Positions 1-7,576 of a DNA stretch of 64,000 nucleotides are shown here, piece after piece. The translations under genes were made by a program, and so were the position numbers. The stretch lies in the NCBI RefSeq assembly GCF_030268885.1, contig NZ_BSSA01000002.1, forward strand, positions 186,001-250,000, given 5' to 3'. A model generated the notes under the pieces. The model saw only the letters and a program-made list of their open reading frames with translations. It ran no database searches and had not been told where the DNA came from. This DNA is from Kitasatospora phosalacinea (GTDB lineage Bacteria; Actinomycetota; Actinomycetes; Streptomycetales; Streptomycetaceae). Positions within the stretch are counted from its first letter, which is position 1. Every line of letters starts with the position of its first letter.

Positions 1-45
1 GATGTTGCGCACCCACGAGGGCAGCGACTTCCAGAGCTCGGCCAT
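1..45 (-). CDS. N-terminus of an unidentified protein (cut by window edge)
   Basis: Only the first 15 codons are inside the window, reading MAELWKSLPSWVRNI from an ATG at 45. A strong ribosome-binding site (GAGGAGAAGG) lies about 6 bases upstream on the minus strand, which supports a real start. Too little sequence is present to name a function. Confidence 0.55.
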   Translation of the reverse strand, partial: MAELWKSLPSWVRNI

Positions 46-222
46 GTCCGTGCCTTCTCCTCTCGGGGTCGGTGCCGGTGGTTCCGGCTGCGTTCCCGCT
101 CCCTCGATCTCGACACGTCGATCGTAGGCGGGGCCGGGAGCCGAAATCGAGGGGGAACGGCCCGGAGAGAACCCGGAGATCCTTCCCTGACCCGGGGCCC
201 GGTCCGGCCTCGGGGAGAACCC

Positions 223-879
223 TCAGACCGGCCAGGTCTCGCCGCGCCAGGCGGCGTCCCAGAACATCCACTCGTAGCGCGAGGTGGTGGTGAAGTGCCC
301 GACCACGCGCCGCCGTTCGGCCGCGGACAGCTCCTCGCCGACCCGGTCGGTGAGCTCCAGGACGCGGCGCACCACGGTCTGGAAGCCCTCGTCCCCGTAG
401 GCGGCGATCCACTTGGCGTAGAGCGGCTCGGGGGAGGAGCGGCGGGCCAGCTCCTCGCCGACCCGGGCGTAGATCCAGTAGCAGGGCAGGACGGCGCCGA
501 GCGCCTCGGCGAAGGAGCCGCCGTACGCGGTGGCCAGCAGGTAGGAGGTGTAGGCGCGGGTGGTGGGCAGCACCACCTCGTCGCCGTCGGCGGCGCCGCC
601 GAGCGCGGCCATGAACTCGCCGTGCATCTCCTGCTCGGCGGCGATCGCGCCGACCGCGTCGTTGGAGAAGGCCAGCACCTCGTCCTCGCCGGGGGCCTTG
701 GCGGCGCAGACGGCCAGCGCCCGGGCGTAGTCGCGCAGGTAGTGGGAGTCCTGGACGACGAAGTGCCGGAACGCGGCGCGCGGGAGGGTGCCGTCGGCGA
801 GGCCGAGCAGGAAGGGGTGGTCGAGGATCCGGCGGTAGGTCGGCTCGGCGGCCGCCCACAGTTCGTCGGTGAGCTTCAC
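223..879 (-). CDS. tenA: TenA-family thiaminase II / aminopyrimidine aminohydrolase
   Basis: A 218-residue cytosolic protein of normal TenA length. TenA proteins hydrolyse aminopyrimidine breakdown products of thiamine so that the pyrimidine can be reused for thiamine synthesis; some also cleave thiamine itself. The fold is recognisable from the N-terminal YRRILDHPFL segment and from the LPCYWIYARVGEEL segment, which carries the family catalytic cysteine. The C-terminal SRYEWMFWDAAW segment carries the conserved glutamate of the active site. It follows the cupin gene on the same strand with a 37-base gap, so the two are probably co-transcribed. No TPP riboswitch (CUGAGA core) is visible upstream of the pair, so thiamine control cannot be claimed. 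Confidence 0.9.
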   Translation of the reverse strand: MKLTDELWAAAEPTYRRILDHPFLLGLADGTLPRAAFRHFVVQDSHYLRDYARALAVCAAKAPGEDEVLAFSNDAVGAIAAEQEMHGEFMAALGGAADGDEVVLPTTRAYTSYLLATAYGGSFAEALGAVLPCYWIYARVGEELARRSSPEPLYAKWIAAYGDEGFQTVVRRVLELTDRVGEELSAAERRRVVGHFTTTSRYEWMFWDAAWRGETWPV

Positions 880-916
880 GGGTTCGTCCTCCTGCGCGGG
901 TGCGGCCTCGGCACGG

Positions 917-1234
917 TCAGTCCTCCGGCGGGGAGAAGACCACGAGCACCCGCAGTTCCTCGGTGATGTGGTGGAAGCGGTGCTCCGTCCCGGCGGGGAC
1001 GAACACCACGCTGCCGCGCCCGACCGTGGCGGTCTCCCGGCCGACGGTCAGCTCGGCCCGGCCGCTGACCACCAGGTAGATCTCGTCCTGGGCGTGCGGG
1101 GTCTGCGGGTCGGTGTCACCGGGGGAGAGCGCGTACAGCCCGGCGGACATCGTCGGCTGCTTCAGGAAGCGCAGGTACGCGCCGTCGCCCGCGGCGCGCT
1201 CGGCGTCGAGTTCGTCCAGCCGGAACAGCTTCAT
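917..1234 (-). CDS. Small cupin-domain protein
   Basis: A 105-residue single-domain cupin. The metal-binding motif 1 appears as the TPHAQDEIYLVVSGRAEL stretch (His and Glu ligands), and motif 2 as the PAGTEHRFHHI stretch with a further His. Such proteins are small beta-barrel metal binders with varied roles (isomerase, dioxygenase, sensor); the substrate cannot be told. The start was placed at the ATG at 1234 (MKLFRLDELD) because GGAGAGGAG lies upstream; an upstream in-frame start at 1267 would add 11 poorly conserved residues. It is the first gene of a probable two-gene unit with tenA, which suggests but does not prove a link to thiamine salvage. Confidence 0.8.
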   Translation of the reverse strand: MKLFRLDELDAERAAGDGAYLRFLKQPTMSAGLYALSPGDTDPQTPHAQDEIYLVVSGRAELTVGRETATVGRGSVVFVPAGTEHRFHHITEELRVLVVFSPPED

Positions 1235-1327
1235 CGGGGCTCGGCTCCTCTCCCGGTCGGGCCCCATTCAACAACACCGCCCCGGAGAGCTTCCGCCCAC
1301 CCGTCCGGGCCTGTCACCATCCGCAGC

Positions 1328-1708
1328 ATGAAGAATTTCGTGATCAAAACGCTCATCAACGCGGCGGCGATCTGGGTCGCCGCCTGGATCGTCACCGGGA
1401 TCACGCTCACGGGGGACAACGACGACTGGCAGCACAAGGCGCTCACCGTGATCGGGGTCGCCCTGGTCTTCGGCGTGATCAACTTCCTGATCAAGCCGCT
1501 GGTGAAGCTGTTCTCGCTACCGCTGTTCGTCCTCACCCTGGGGCTGATCACCTTCGTGATCAACGCCCTGATGCTGTGGCTGACCTCCTGGGCCTCGGAC
1601 AAGCTGAACCTGGACTTCCACGTGGACGGCTTCTGGTCGGCGCTGCTCGGCGCGCTGATCATCAGCCTGGTGTCCTGGGGCCTCAACCTCGCCTTCGGCG
1701 ACGACTGA
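1328..1708 (+). CDS. Phage-holin-family / YvlD-like four-helix membrane protein
   Basis: A 126-residue integral membrane protein with four hydrophobic helices: about residues 7-23 (LINAAAIWVAAWIV), 35-55, 62-82 and 101-121. The fold matches the PF04020-type family (called phage holin family 4 or YvlD), a chromosomal membrane family not tied to phages in actinobacteria. Its role is unknown. No good Shine-Dalgarno sequence is seen before the ATG. It is transcribed divergently from the cupin-tenA pair and converges on ssgA, from which it is separated by a strong hairpin. Confidence 0.75.
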   Translation: MKNFVIKTLINAAAIWVAAWIVTGITLTGDNDDWQHKALTVIGVALVFGVINFLIKPLVKLFSLPLFVLTLGLITFVINALMLWLTSWASDKLNLDFHVDGFWSALLGALIISLVSWGLNLAFGDD

Positions 1709-1733
1709 GCCGACCGGAACGACCGGGACGACC

Positions 1734-1780
1734 GACCGGCCGGTCCTGCGACGGGTGCACCGTCGGAGGACCGGCCGGTC
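1734..1780. terminator. Bidirectional hairpin between holin-like gene and ssgA
   Basis: A perfect 14-bp inverted repeat (GACCGGCCGGTCCT at 1734-1747 pairing with 1767-1780) encloses a 19-base loop. It lies between two convergent genes, so it most likely ends transcription from both sides. No U-tract follows, as is usual for streptomycetes. Confidence 0.7.
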
Positions 1781-1810
1781 CTGCGGGCCGGCCCCGGAAC
1801 GCACCCGGGG

Positions 1811-2239
1811 TCAGCCCGCGTTCTCGTGCCCGGTGGTGGAGAGGATCGAGGCGAGTTCCTCGTCCAGCTCCCCGCCGGCCAGCTCCTGGCCCATCGGCAC
1901 CAGCCGGTCGGTGCGGGCCAGGAAGGCCAGCAGCGGCGGTGCGGCCGCGCGCATCAGGGCGTCGCCCTCGGCGGAGCGCAGCACCAGGCAGACCTCGGCG
2001 AGGTCGTCGCCGACCGGGTGGATGTGCACGTCGCCCTCACCGGTGGGGCGGCTCATCCCGTCGACCAGGAGCTCGCGGGCGAACACCCAGGTCACCGGTT
2101 CGTCGCCGGGCAGGTGGAAGGTGAAGCGGACGGCGAACGGGTCGTCACCGTCGTAGTCCAGGTCGACCGCGATGCGGAAGGAGAGCTCGCTCGACACCAC
2201 GAGGTGCATCGCCGTCTGGGCTTGGACCGTGCTGTGCAT
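1811..2239 (-). CDS. ssgA: SsgA-like sporulation and cell division activator
   Basis: A 142-residue cytosolic protein of the SsgA-like protein (SALP) family, which is restricted to morphologically complex actinomycetes. SsgA stimulates septation and branching before sporulation by helping place SsgB and FtsZ. Family hallmarks are the FAVRFTFHLPGDEPVTWVFA segment, RELLVDGMSRPTGEGDVHI, and the C-terminal FLARTDRLVPMGQE. These read closer to SsgA than to SsgB (which has a shorter N-terminus and FHTGAEETVEWVFARDL). The ATG at 2239 was chosen because GAGAGG lies 9 bases upstream. The upstream IclR gene is in the position of ssgR, the dedicated activator of ssgA in Streptomyces coelicolor, which supports the assignment. 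Confidence 0.88.
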   Translation of the reverse strand: MHSTVQAQTAMHLVVSSELSFRIAVDLDYDGDDPFAVRFTFHLPGDEPVTWVFARELLVDGMSRPTGEGDVHIHPVGDDLAEVCLVLRSAEGDALMRAAAPPLLAFLARTDRLVPMGQELAGGELDEELASILSTTGHENAG

Positions 2240-2547
2240 GCGCCAGTACCTCTCGTTCTGCCCGCCCGGTGCGCCGAGGGTCGAGCGGTGGGCGGGCATA
2301 TCGGTTCGATCTTGTTCGCTGTGCTGGAACGGCACCCCGGTGGGGCTGGCCCGTCAGGTCGTGCGGGTACCTGCGGACGGGTGGCTGCATCTGTGGGGCT
2401 TTGTCCCCTGATTCCCCGTTCGAACCTCATCGTCCACGTTTGCCAGCGATGCGGACAAGGTTCGCTTTTTCAAATGGTGAACGAACACGACACGGAATCA
2501 CCGCACGGGAGCACCCCTCCACCACCTCCTCCACCGCGCGGGGCCCC
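2240..2547. promoter_or_regulatory. ssgR-ssgA intergenic region (ssgA promoter region)
   Basis: About 308 bases between the end of ssgR and the start of ssgA. A comparatively A/T-rich stretch around 2455-2500 stands out against the GC-rich background and is the best place for the ssgA promoter and for SsgR binding, which is known for this pair in S. coelicolor. No exact operator could be defined by eye, and no convincing additional gene is present. Confidence 0.45.
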
Positions 2548-3354
2548 TCACCGCACGAACGCCGGGAACATCGCGCCGACCAGCGAGCGCAGCCGGGCCG
2601 CCGCGGGGCCGAGCCGGTCGGCCTGCTCCAGCGGCAGCGAGATGGCCATGGTGGCGACCACCGAGCCGACGGTGATCGGGACGGCCGCGCAGACCGTGCC
2701 GAGCGCGTACTCCTGGCGCTCCAGCACCGGCATGGTCGGACGGACCCGCTCCAGCCTGCGCAGCACCGCCCGGACGTCCCCCGAGGTGGACGGGGTGAGG
2801 GCGGCCGGACGGTGCCGGGAGAGGTGGTCGAGCTGCTCCTCGGTGCCGAGCTGGGAGAGCAGGCAGAGCCCGATCGCGTGCGCGTGCGCGGTGGACCGGA
2901 AGTCGGCCCACTCCTCGACCTGCGGCTGCCCGGTGCCGGAGACCACGTCGACCACCCGCACCTCGCCCTCCTGGTAGACCGCGTAGTAGACGGCGGCGCC
3001 GAGCTCGTCGCGCAGCTCCTCCATCCGTCCGTGCAGGTCGACGTGCTCGGACTGCCGGGTGTCGGCGCGGCTGATCCCGTCGACCGAGGCGCCGTAGTAG
3101 AACCGGCCGCCCTCGCGCCGCAGGTAGCCCTCGTGGGTGAGGGTGCGCAGCAGGTGGTAGGTGGTGCCGAGGGGGAGCCCGGCGGAGCGGGCCAGCTGCT
3201 TGGCGGTGGCGCCGTGGACGTGCGAGCCGACCGCCTCCAGCAGGCGCAGGGCGCGCTGCACCGAGGTGATCAGGGTGGGCGCCCGCGGCGCGCGTATGGC
3301 GCTGTCGGTCGTCGAAGCCGTCCCCCGGCCCGCGGGTTCCCCGATCCGGTGCAT
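2548..3354 (-). CDS. ssgR: IclR-family regulator, SsgR-like
   Basis: A protein of about 268 residues with an N-terminal winged helix (TLITSVQRALRLLEAVGSH, then AKQLARSAGLPLGTTYHLLR) and a C-terminal IclR effector-binding domain (VRPTMPVLERQEYALGTVCA, then ISLPLEQADRLGPAA). It sits directly upstream of ssgA in the same orientation, the known arrangement for SsgR, which activates ssgA at the onset of sporulation. Start choice is uncertain: ATGs at 3366, 3360 and 3354 are in frame, and 3354 has the best-spaced purine-rich GGGG. A further upstream ATG at 3435 is unlikely. Confidence 0.85.
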   Translation of the reverse strand: MHRIGEPAGRGTASTTDSAIRAPRAPTLITSVQRALRLLEAVGSHVHGATAKQLARSAGLPLGTTYHLLRTLTHEGYLRREGGRFYYGASVDGISRADTRQSEHVDLHGRMEELRDELGAAVYYAVYQEGEVRVVDVVSGTGQPQVEEWADFRSTAHAHAIGLCLLSQLGTEEQLDHLSRHRPAALTPSTSGDVRAVLRRLERVRPTMPVLERQEYALGTVCAAVPITVGSVVATMAISLPLEQADRLGPAAARLRSLVGAMFPAFVR

Positions 3355-3366
3355 GCTCATCCCCAT

Positions 3367-3723
3367 CCCCCGGGCGTCGACTGGCACTCGGAGGAGGCTG
3401 CTCCGAATCCGCCCGGCAGGCGGACATTTGAGCACAGGGCGGGCATCGCCGCAATGACAATGATGTACACATCGGGCAATTCGCCTTCAATGCGAAGGAT
3501 ACACCCCAAGTATGTCGATAGATTACAAGGCGTCAGTTCGCAGGGCAGGACGAATCGAAGATCCATAGCGGATGTGTCCATCGCCACGGCCTGACACCCC
3601 CGGGCATGCCGGTGCGCCCGTACGGCGCAACAGGTCCCGCCGATTCGTCCCCGTGTGCGAGTTTCGCGCCCTCCGCCGCGCGGCAGACTCCCGCACAACG
3701 CTCGCGCCCCGGAGGTGGCAGCC
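3367..3723. promoter_or_regulatory. Divergent intergenic region between ssgR and the Nudix gene
   Basis: About 357 bases with no convincing gene. The part from about 3450 to 3560 is clearly more A/T-rich than its surroundings and should carry the promoters for ssgR (minus) and perhaps the Nudix gene (plus). Several open frames cross it, but none has a ribosome-binding site or recognisable protein. Confidence 0.4.
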
Positions 3724-4251
3724 ATGTCGGGCCCGGTCCGTCCTGTCGTCAAACGCACCGCCCGCGCGATCCTGCTGGAGGTCGATCCGGACGACCCGCA
3801 CGCGCCCGCCTCGCTGGTGCTGATCCGCCGGGTCCGCCCCGGTTCCCCGCGCCCGTACTGGATCACCCCCGGCGGCGGCGTCGAGCCGACCGACCCGACG
3901 GTGGTCGCCGCCCTGCACCGGGAGGTGGACGAGGAGCTGGGCGGCAAGGTCACCGACGTGGTGCCCGCCTTCGTCGACACCGTGGCGCACTCCCACCACG
4001 AGGACGGCACCCCGGCGCACCCGCACGGCGTCAAGGTGCAGCACTTCTTCGTCTGCCGCCTCGCCGGGATGGACGAGTCCCGTCGGCACGGCCCCGAGGT
4101 GGAGCAGCCGAACGGCGAGTACGCGATCGTCCGCGTCCCGTTCACCCGCGAGGGCGTCACCTCGGTCAACGTGGTCCCTCCCAGCCTCCGCGCCTACCTC
4201 GCCGCCAACATCGAGGGCGTCCGCGCCCTGCTCGCCCCGGACCTGGGCTGA
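3724..4251 (+). CDS. Nudix hydrolase
   Basis: A 175-residue cytosolic hydrolase. The Nudix box starts at GGGVEPTDPTVVAAL and ends in HREVDEELGG, with the REVxEELGG core that binds the catalytic magnesium. The glycine-to-arginine spacing is slightly longer than the strict consensus. Nudix enzymes split nucleoside diphosphates linked to another group (X); the substrate here is unknown. ATG 3724 was chosen because GGAGGTGG lies 8 bases upstream, removing a 23-residue non-conserved leader. It ends 21 bases before the convergent globin-reductase gene. Confidence 0.85.
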   Translation: MSGPVRPVVKRTARAILLEVDPDDPHAPASLVLIRRVRPGSPRPYWITPGGGVEPTDPTVVAALHREVDEELGGKVTDVVPAFVDTVAHSHHEDGTPAHPHGVKVQHFFVCRLAGMDESRRHGPEVEQPNGEYAIVRVPFTREGVTSVNVVPPSLRAYLAANIEGVRALLAPDLG

Positions 4252-4272
4252 CCGGACGTCAGCCCGGTCCCG

Positions 4273-5940
4273 TCAGTCCCGCCCGTCCTCCCGCGCCGCC
4301 AGGTCGTGCCGGACGCTCCCCTCCGGCACCCCGCAGCGCCGCAGCACCGCCGCCCCGGACCGCACCATGGCCGCCGGGCCGCTCAGGTACGCCGCGAAGC
4401 CGTGCCAGGGCGCGTAGCGGGCCACCGCGTCCGGCAGGTCGCCGAGCAGTGCCCCGGCCGGGGCGCCCGCCGCCTCCGACACCACCGGGCGGACCGTCAA
4501 CCAGGCGTGCCGGTCCGCCAGTTCGCGCAGCTCCTCCAGCCGGTACAGCTCCGCGGCCCGCCGCGCCCCGTAGAACACCTCCACCCGGCGCCCGGCCGCG
4601 CCGCGCTGCGCGACCTCCTCGACCAGCGCCGCGACCGGCCCGATCCCGGTGCCGCCGCCCACGCACAGCAGGTCCTCCCCCGCCGCGTGGTCCACCGTCA
4701 TCGTCCCCTCCGCCGCCCCCAGCCGCAGCACGTCGCCCGGCCGCGCCCGGTGCACCAGCGCGTTGCTCACCCAGCCCGCCTGCACCGCCTTCACGTGCAG
4801 CGTCAGCAGCCCGTCCGGCCGCGGCGCCGAACCGAACGAGTACGGCCGCCACACCCGCGGCCACCACGGCGTCTCCACCGCCGCCCACTGCCCGGCCCGG
4901 AACGGGTACGCCTGGTCGGGGCGGAGCGTCAGCACCGCCACGTCCGGGGTGGCCTGCCGGTGCTCCACCACCTCCGCCTGCCACCACGGCGGGGCCGAGC
5001 GGGCCTCCTCCTCCGCACCCTCCACCATCAGCCGGGACACCAGCGCCAGCAGCCGCCGCCAGGCCGCCTCGGTGCGCCCGTCCCAGCCGCTGCCGCCGTA
5101 CCTGGCCAGCGCCGCCACCAGGCAGTCCGCCACCGAGGCGTAGTGCCGGGACAGCGCCCCGTACTTGCGGTGCCGACGCCCCAGCGGGCCCAGGTACGCG
5201 CGCAGCGCCTCCGGGTCGCCCGCCCGGGACGCGCAGAGCCGCAGGGCCTGGAACAGCCGGGTGCGCTGCTCGTCCATCGCGGCCGGGAACATCGCCCGCA
5301 GCTCCGGGTGGCGCAGGAACATCAGCGCGTGGAAGTGCGCCATCGCCCGGTCCGCGTCCGGTGCCACCGCGGCCAGGCAGGCCCGCACCAGCACCAGGTC
5401 CTCGGCCCCCGGCGGCTCGACGTCCGCCTCCGCGGCCCCCACCGGCTCCAGCGCGGCGGGCGCCTCCACCGCCGTCTGCACGCCCCAGGCCCTGGTCCAC
5501 CGGTCGTCCGGGCCCACCCAGTTCAGCGCCGGGGCCTGCCGGAACAGCGGCTCGAACGGCGCCGCGGCGGGCGCGACGGCCACGGCGGGCGCGGCGGGCG
5601 CGGGCACCGCGGGCGCCCAGGTCGGCTTCGCCGGAACGGCCGGCACCGGGGTCAGCCCCGGCGGCCGCACCGGCCCGAGCGCCGGCGGCGGCACCGCGGA
5701 GACCGACCGCGACCCCACCACCACCGCCGGGGCCGACTCCGCCCCGGCGGCCGGCTGCTCCGCCGCCCCGGACGGCTCCCGCGGCTCCGGCGCGGTCGGA
5801 GGTTCGTCCGCGGGCTCGGCCGGGGCGGACGGGCTGGCGGGAGCGGCTTCGGCACCGGGCAGCACGGGGCCGGCCGCGGTGCCCCGGCCGACCCCTGCCT
5901 TCGACGGCCTGCTCTCCCGTACGAGCTGACGAGTGCTCAA
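4273..5940 (-). CDS. Flavohemoglobin-like globin-FAD/NAD reductase with Pro/Ala-rich N-terminal extension
   Basis: About 555 residues from a proposed TTG at 5940, or 592 from an ATG at 6051. Layout: a long Pro/Ala-rich, probably disordered region (about residues 25-150), a globin domain (about 180-310) with the proximal-histidine region HRKYGALSRHY, an FAD-binding ferredoxin-reductase domain with the WRPYSFGS motif, and an NAD(P)-binding domain with GGGTGIGP. This is the Hmp layout (nitric oxide dioxygenase), but Hmp is usually near 400 residues with no N-terminal extension. Expected activity is transfer of electrons from NAD(P)H through FAD to heme, using oxygen to turn NO into nitrate. The A/T-rich stretch around 5925-6000 looks like its promoter, which favours the shorter start. 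Confidence 0.78.
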   Translation of the reverse strand: MSTRQLVRESRPSKAGVGRGTAAGPVLPGAEAAPASPSAPAEPADEPPTAPEPREPSGAAEQPAAGAESAPAVVVGSRSVSAVPPPALGPVRPPGLTPVPAVPAKPTWAPAVPAPAAPAVAVAPAAAPFEPLFRQAPALNWVGPDDRWTRAWGVQTAVEAPAALEPVGAAEADVEPPGAEDLVLVRACLAAVAPDADRAMAHFHALMFLRHPELRAMFPAAMDEQRTRLFQALRLCASRAGDPEALRAYLGPLGRRHRKYGALSRHYASVADCLVAALARYGGSGWDGRTEAAWRRLLALVSRLMVEGAEEEARSAPPWWQAEVVEHRQATPDVAVLTLRPDQAYPFRAGQWAAVETPWWPRVWRPYSFGSAPRPDGLLTLHVKAVQAGWVSNALVHRARPGDVLRLGAAEGTMTVDHAAGEDLLCVGGGTGIGPVAALVEEVAQRGAAGRRVEVFYGARRAAELYRLEELRELADRHAWLTVRPVVSEAAGAPAGALLGDLPDAVARYAPWHGFAAYLSGPAAMVRSGAAVLRRCGVPEGSVRHDLAAREDGRD

Positions 5941-6087
5941 GAGAATCGTTTCGCTTCCGATCGACCTGTGTACTGACGCCCCAGCACACTGACACCGACC
6001 GCACAGCTCATCAGACGAATCCAGCGAACCCCGGACACCCGGGCCGTCCACCCGCTACCCTCCCCCGCGCCACCCCGGGACGCCCCC

Positions 6088-6173
6088 TACAACGCCCGCA
6101 CCAACACCCCCGGCCGCTCCACGCAGTCCGCCACGAACCGCAGGAACCCACCCGCCGTCCCCCGTCGCACACC
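6088..6173 (-). repeat. Duplicated copy of the bkdC 3' end
   Basis: This 86-base segment repeats 6246-6332 with three base differences and one missing C. It corresponds to the last 29 codons of bkdC including the stop (here TAG instead of TAA). The single-base deletion breaks the reading frame relative to the original. It lies outside any gene, 73 bases downstream of the true bkdC stop, as a pseudogene fragment. Confidence 0.85.
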
Positions 6174-6244
6174 CCGCTCCCCCACACCCGCCCCGCGGCG
6201 CCGCGCAGCGCCCCCCACCCCGCGCAGCGCCCCGGAACAGCCCC

Positions 6245-7576
6245 TTACAACGCCCGCACCAACGCCCCCGGCCGTTCCACGCAGTCCGCCACGAACCGCA
6301 GGAACCCGCCCGCCGTCCCCCCGTCGCACACCCGGTGGTCGAAGGTGAACGACAGCTGGGTGACCTGGCGGACCGCCAACTCCCCCTCGTGCACCCACGG
6401 CTTGGGCGCGATCCGCCCCACGCCGAGCATCGCCGCCTCCGGGTGGTTCAGGATCGGCGTCGAGCCGTCCACCCCGAAGACCCCGTAGTTGTTCAGGGTG
6501 AACGTCCCGCCGGTCAGCTCCGCCGGGGCCAGGGTGCCCGCCCGGGCGCCCTCGGTCAGCCGGGCCATCTCCTGCGCCAGCCGCTCGGTGCCCAGCCGCC
6601 CGGCGTCGCGGACCACCGGCACCAGCAGCCCGCGCGGGCCCTGCGCGGCGAAGCCCAGGTGCACCGAGGCGTGGCGCCGCACCGCCTCTCCCTCGACGCT
6701 CGCGTTCAGCTCGGGGAAGCGCTCCAGCCCGGCCAGGCAGATCCGGGCCAGCAGCGCGAGCACGCTCAGCTTCGGCCCCGGAGCCCGGTTCGACTCCGCG
6801 CGCAGCGCCATCAGCGCGGTGGCGTCGGCGTCCACCCAGCAGGTCGCGGCGGGGATCTCCCGGTGGCTGCGGGTCAGCTTCTCGGCGACCGCCCGGCGCA
6901 GCCCGCGCAGCGGCACCAGCTCGTCCTCCGGCCCGGTTCCACGTGGAACAACCGCGGGCTCGGGCGCGGAGGTTGCCGCGATCGCCCGCTCCACGTCCCG
7001 CCGGGTGACCAGTCCGTCCGGCCCGCTGCCGGGCACCGCGGCCAGGTCGAGGCCGTGCTCCCGGGCGATCCGGCGCACCAGCGGCGAGATCACCGCCACC
7101 ACGCCCGGAGCCGCCGCCGCGGCCGGAGCCACGCCCGGAGCCGCCGCGGCCGGAGCCACGCCCGGAGCCGCCGCGGGCACCTCAGCAGGCACCGCGGGCA
7201 CCGCAGGGACCTCCGCAGACGCCCCGGCCGGTCGCACCCGCCGCCGCCCGGCCCGCCGGGTCTCGGCGACCCCGTACCCGACCAGCGGCCGCTCCACCGC
7301 GGGTTCGTCCGCACCCCCCGGCACGGGCGCGACCGCGACGGTCACCAGCGGGGCGCCGACCGGCACCTCCTGCCCGACCTCGCCGTACCGCGCGGTCACC
7401 ACCCCGCCGTACGGGCAGGGCACCTCGACCACCGCCTTGGCGGTCTCCACCTCCACCACCGGCTGGTCGACGGCGATCACCTCGCCGACCTCGACCATCC
7501 AGCGCACCACCTCCGCCCCGGTGAGTCCCTCACCGAGGTCGGGCAGCGTGAACTCGCGGACCACCGGCATCGCCAT
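6245..7576 (-). CDS. bkdC: Dihydrolipoyl acyltransferase (E2) of branched-chain 2-oxoacid dehydrogenase
   Basis: A 443-residue E2 core subunit. It accepts the acyl group from E1 onto lipoyl-lysine and passes it to CoA. Domains: one lipoyl domain (residues 1-80, lysine in the VEVETAKAVVEVP segment), an Ala/Pro linker with tandem repeats, a peripheral-subunit-binding domain (ISPLVRRIAREHGLDLAAV), a second linker, and the catalytic domain ending in FDHRVCDGG, which carries the active-site His and Asp. The ATG at 7576 overlaps the E1-beta stop by one base and has GGAGGAG upstream, so the three genes are translationally coupled. These complexes make isobutyryl-, 2-methylbutyryl- and isovaleryl-CoA, the starters for branched fatty acids in streptomycetes. 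A parS-like site lies inside the second linker. Confidence 0.9.
   Translation of the reverse strand: MAMPVVREFTLPDLGEGLTGAEVVRWMVEVGEVIAVDQPVVEVETAKAVVEVPCPYGGVVTARYGEVGQEVPVGAPLVTVAVAPVPGGADEPAVERPLVGYGVAETRRAGRRRVRPAGASAEVPAVPAVPAEVPAAAPGVAPAAAAPGVAPAAAAAPGVVAVISPLVRRIAREHGLDLAAVPGSGPDGLVTRRDVERAIAATSAPEPAVVPRGTGPEDELVPLRGLRRAVAEKLTRSHREIPAATCWVDADATALMALRAESNRAPGPKLSVLALLARICLAGLERFPELNASVEGEAVRRHASVHLGFAAQGPRGLLVPVVRDAGRLGTERLAQEMARLTEGARAGTLAPAELTGGTFTLNNYGVFGVDGSTPILNHPEAAMLGVGRIAPKPWVHEGELAVRQVTQLSFTFDHRVCDGGTAGGFLRFVADCVERPGALVRAL
6246..6332 (-). repeat. Parent copy of the duplicated bkdC 3' end
   Basis: The in-gene partner of the repeat at 6088-6173. It encodes the C-terminal GGTAGGFLRFVADCVERPG segment, just after the catalytic HxxxDG motif, through to the stop of the E2 protein. 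Confidence 0.85.
6936..6949. other. parS-like ParB-binding site
   Basis: The perfect 14-base palindrome GTTCCACGTGGAAC, with a flanking A on one side, matches the known bacterial parS consensus (GTTTCACGTGAAAC in Streptomyces, with the C/G variant common in other phyla). It is the only copy I saw in the window. It lies in a non-conserved linker of bkdC, where sequence can drift freely, in the origin-proximal part of the chromosome, where Streptomyces parS sites cluster. Confidence 0.7.
7099..7179 (-). repeat. Tandem repeat in the bkdC linker
   Basis: Three head-to-tail units (7099-7128, 7129-7155, 7156-7179), each starting CCACGCCCGGAGCCGCCG, encode Ala/Pro/Gly/Val-rich linker peptide between the lipoyl and subunit-binding domains. 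Unit length varies by whole codons, so the frame is kept. Such linkers let the lipoyl arm swing between active sites. Confidence 0.8.

Noticed and set aside
1235..1327. A TPP riboswitch controlling the cupin-tenA pair
   Set aside because: No CTGAGA core or long structured leader is present in the 93 bases upstream.
1617..1630. Other CACGTG words as extra parS sites (e.g. near 1621, 4786, 40696)
   Set aside because: They lack the outer palindromic bases of parS; CACGTG alone is common in GC-rich DNA.
6087..6398. A separate small gene downstream of bkdC
   Set aside because: It is the frameshifted duplicate of the bkdC end read together with the true end; it has no start signal of its own.
7099..7179. 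A CRISPR-like array
   Set aside because: Units are short, adjoin without spacers and keep a coding frame; it is a protein linker repeat.
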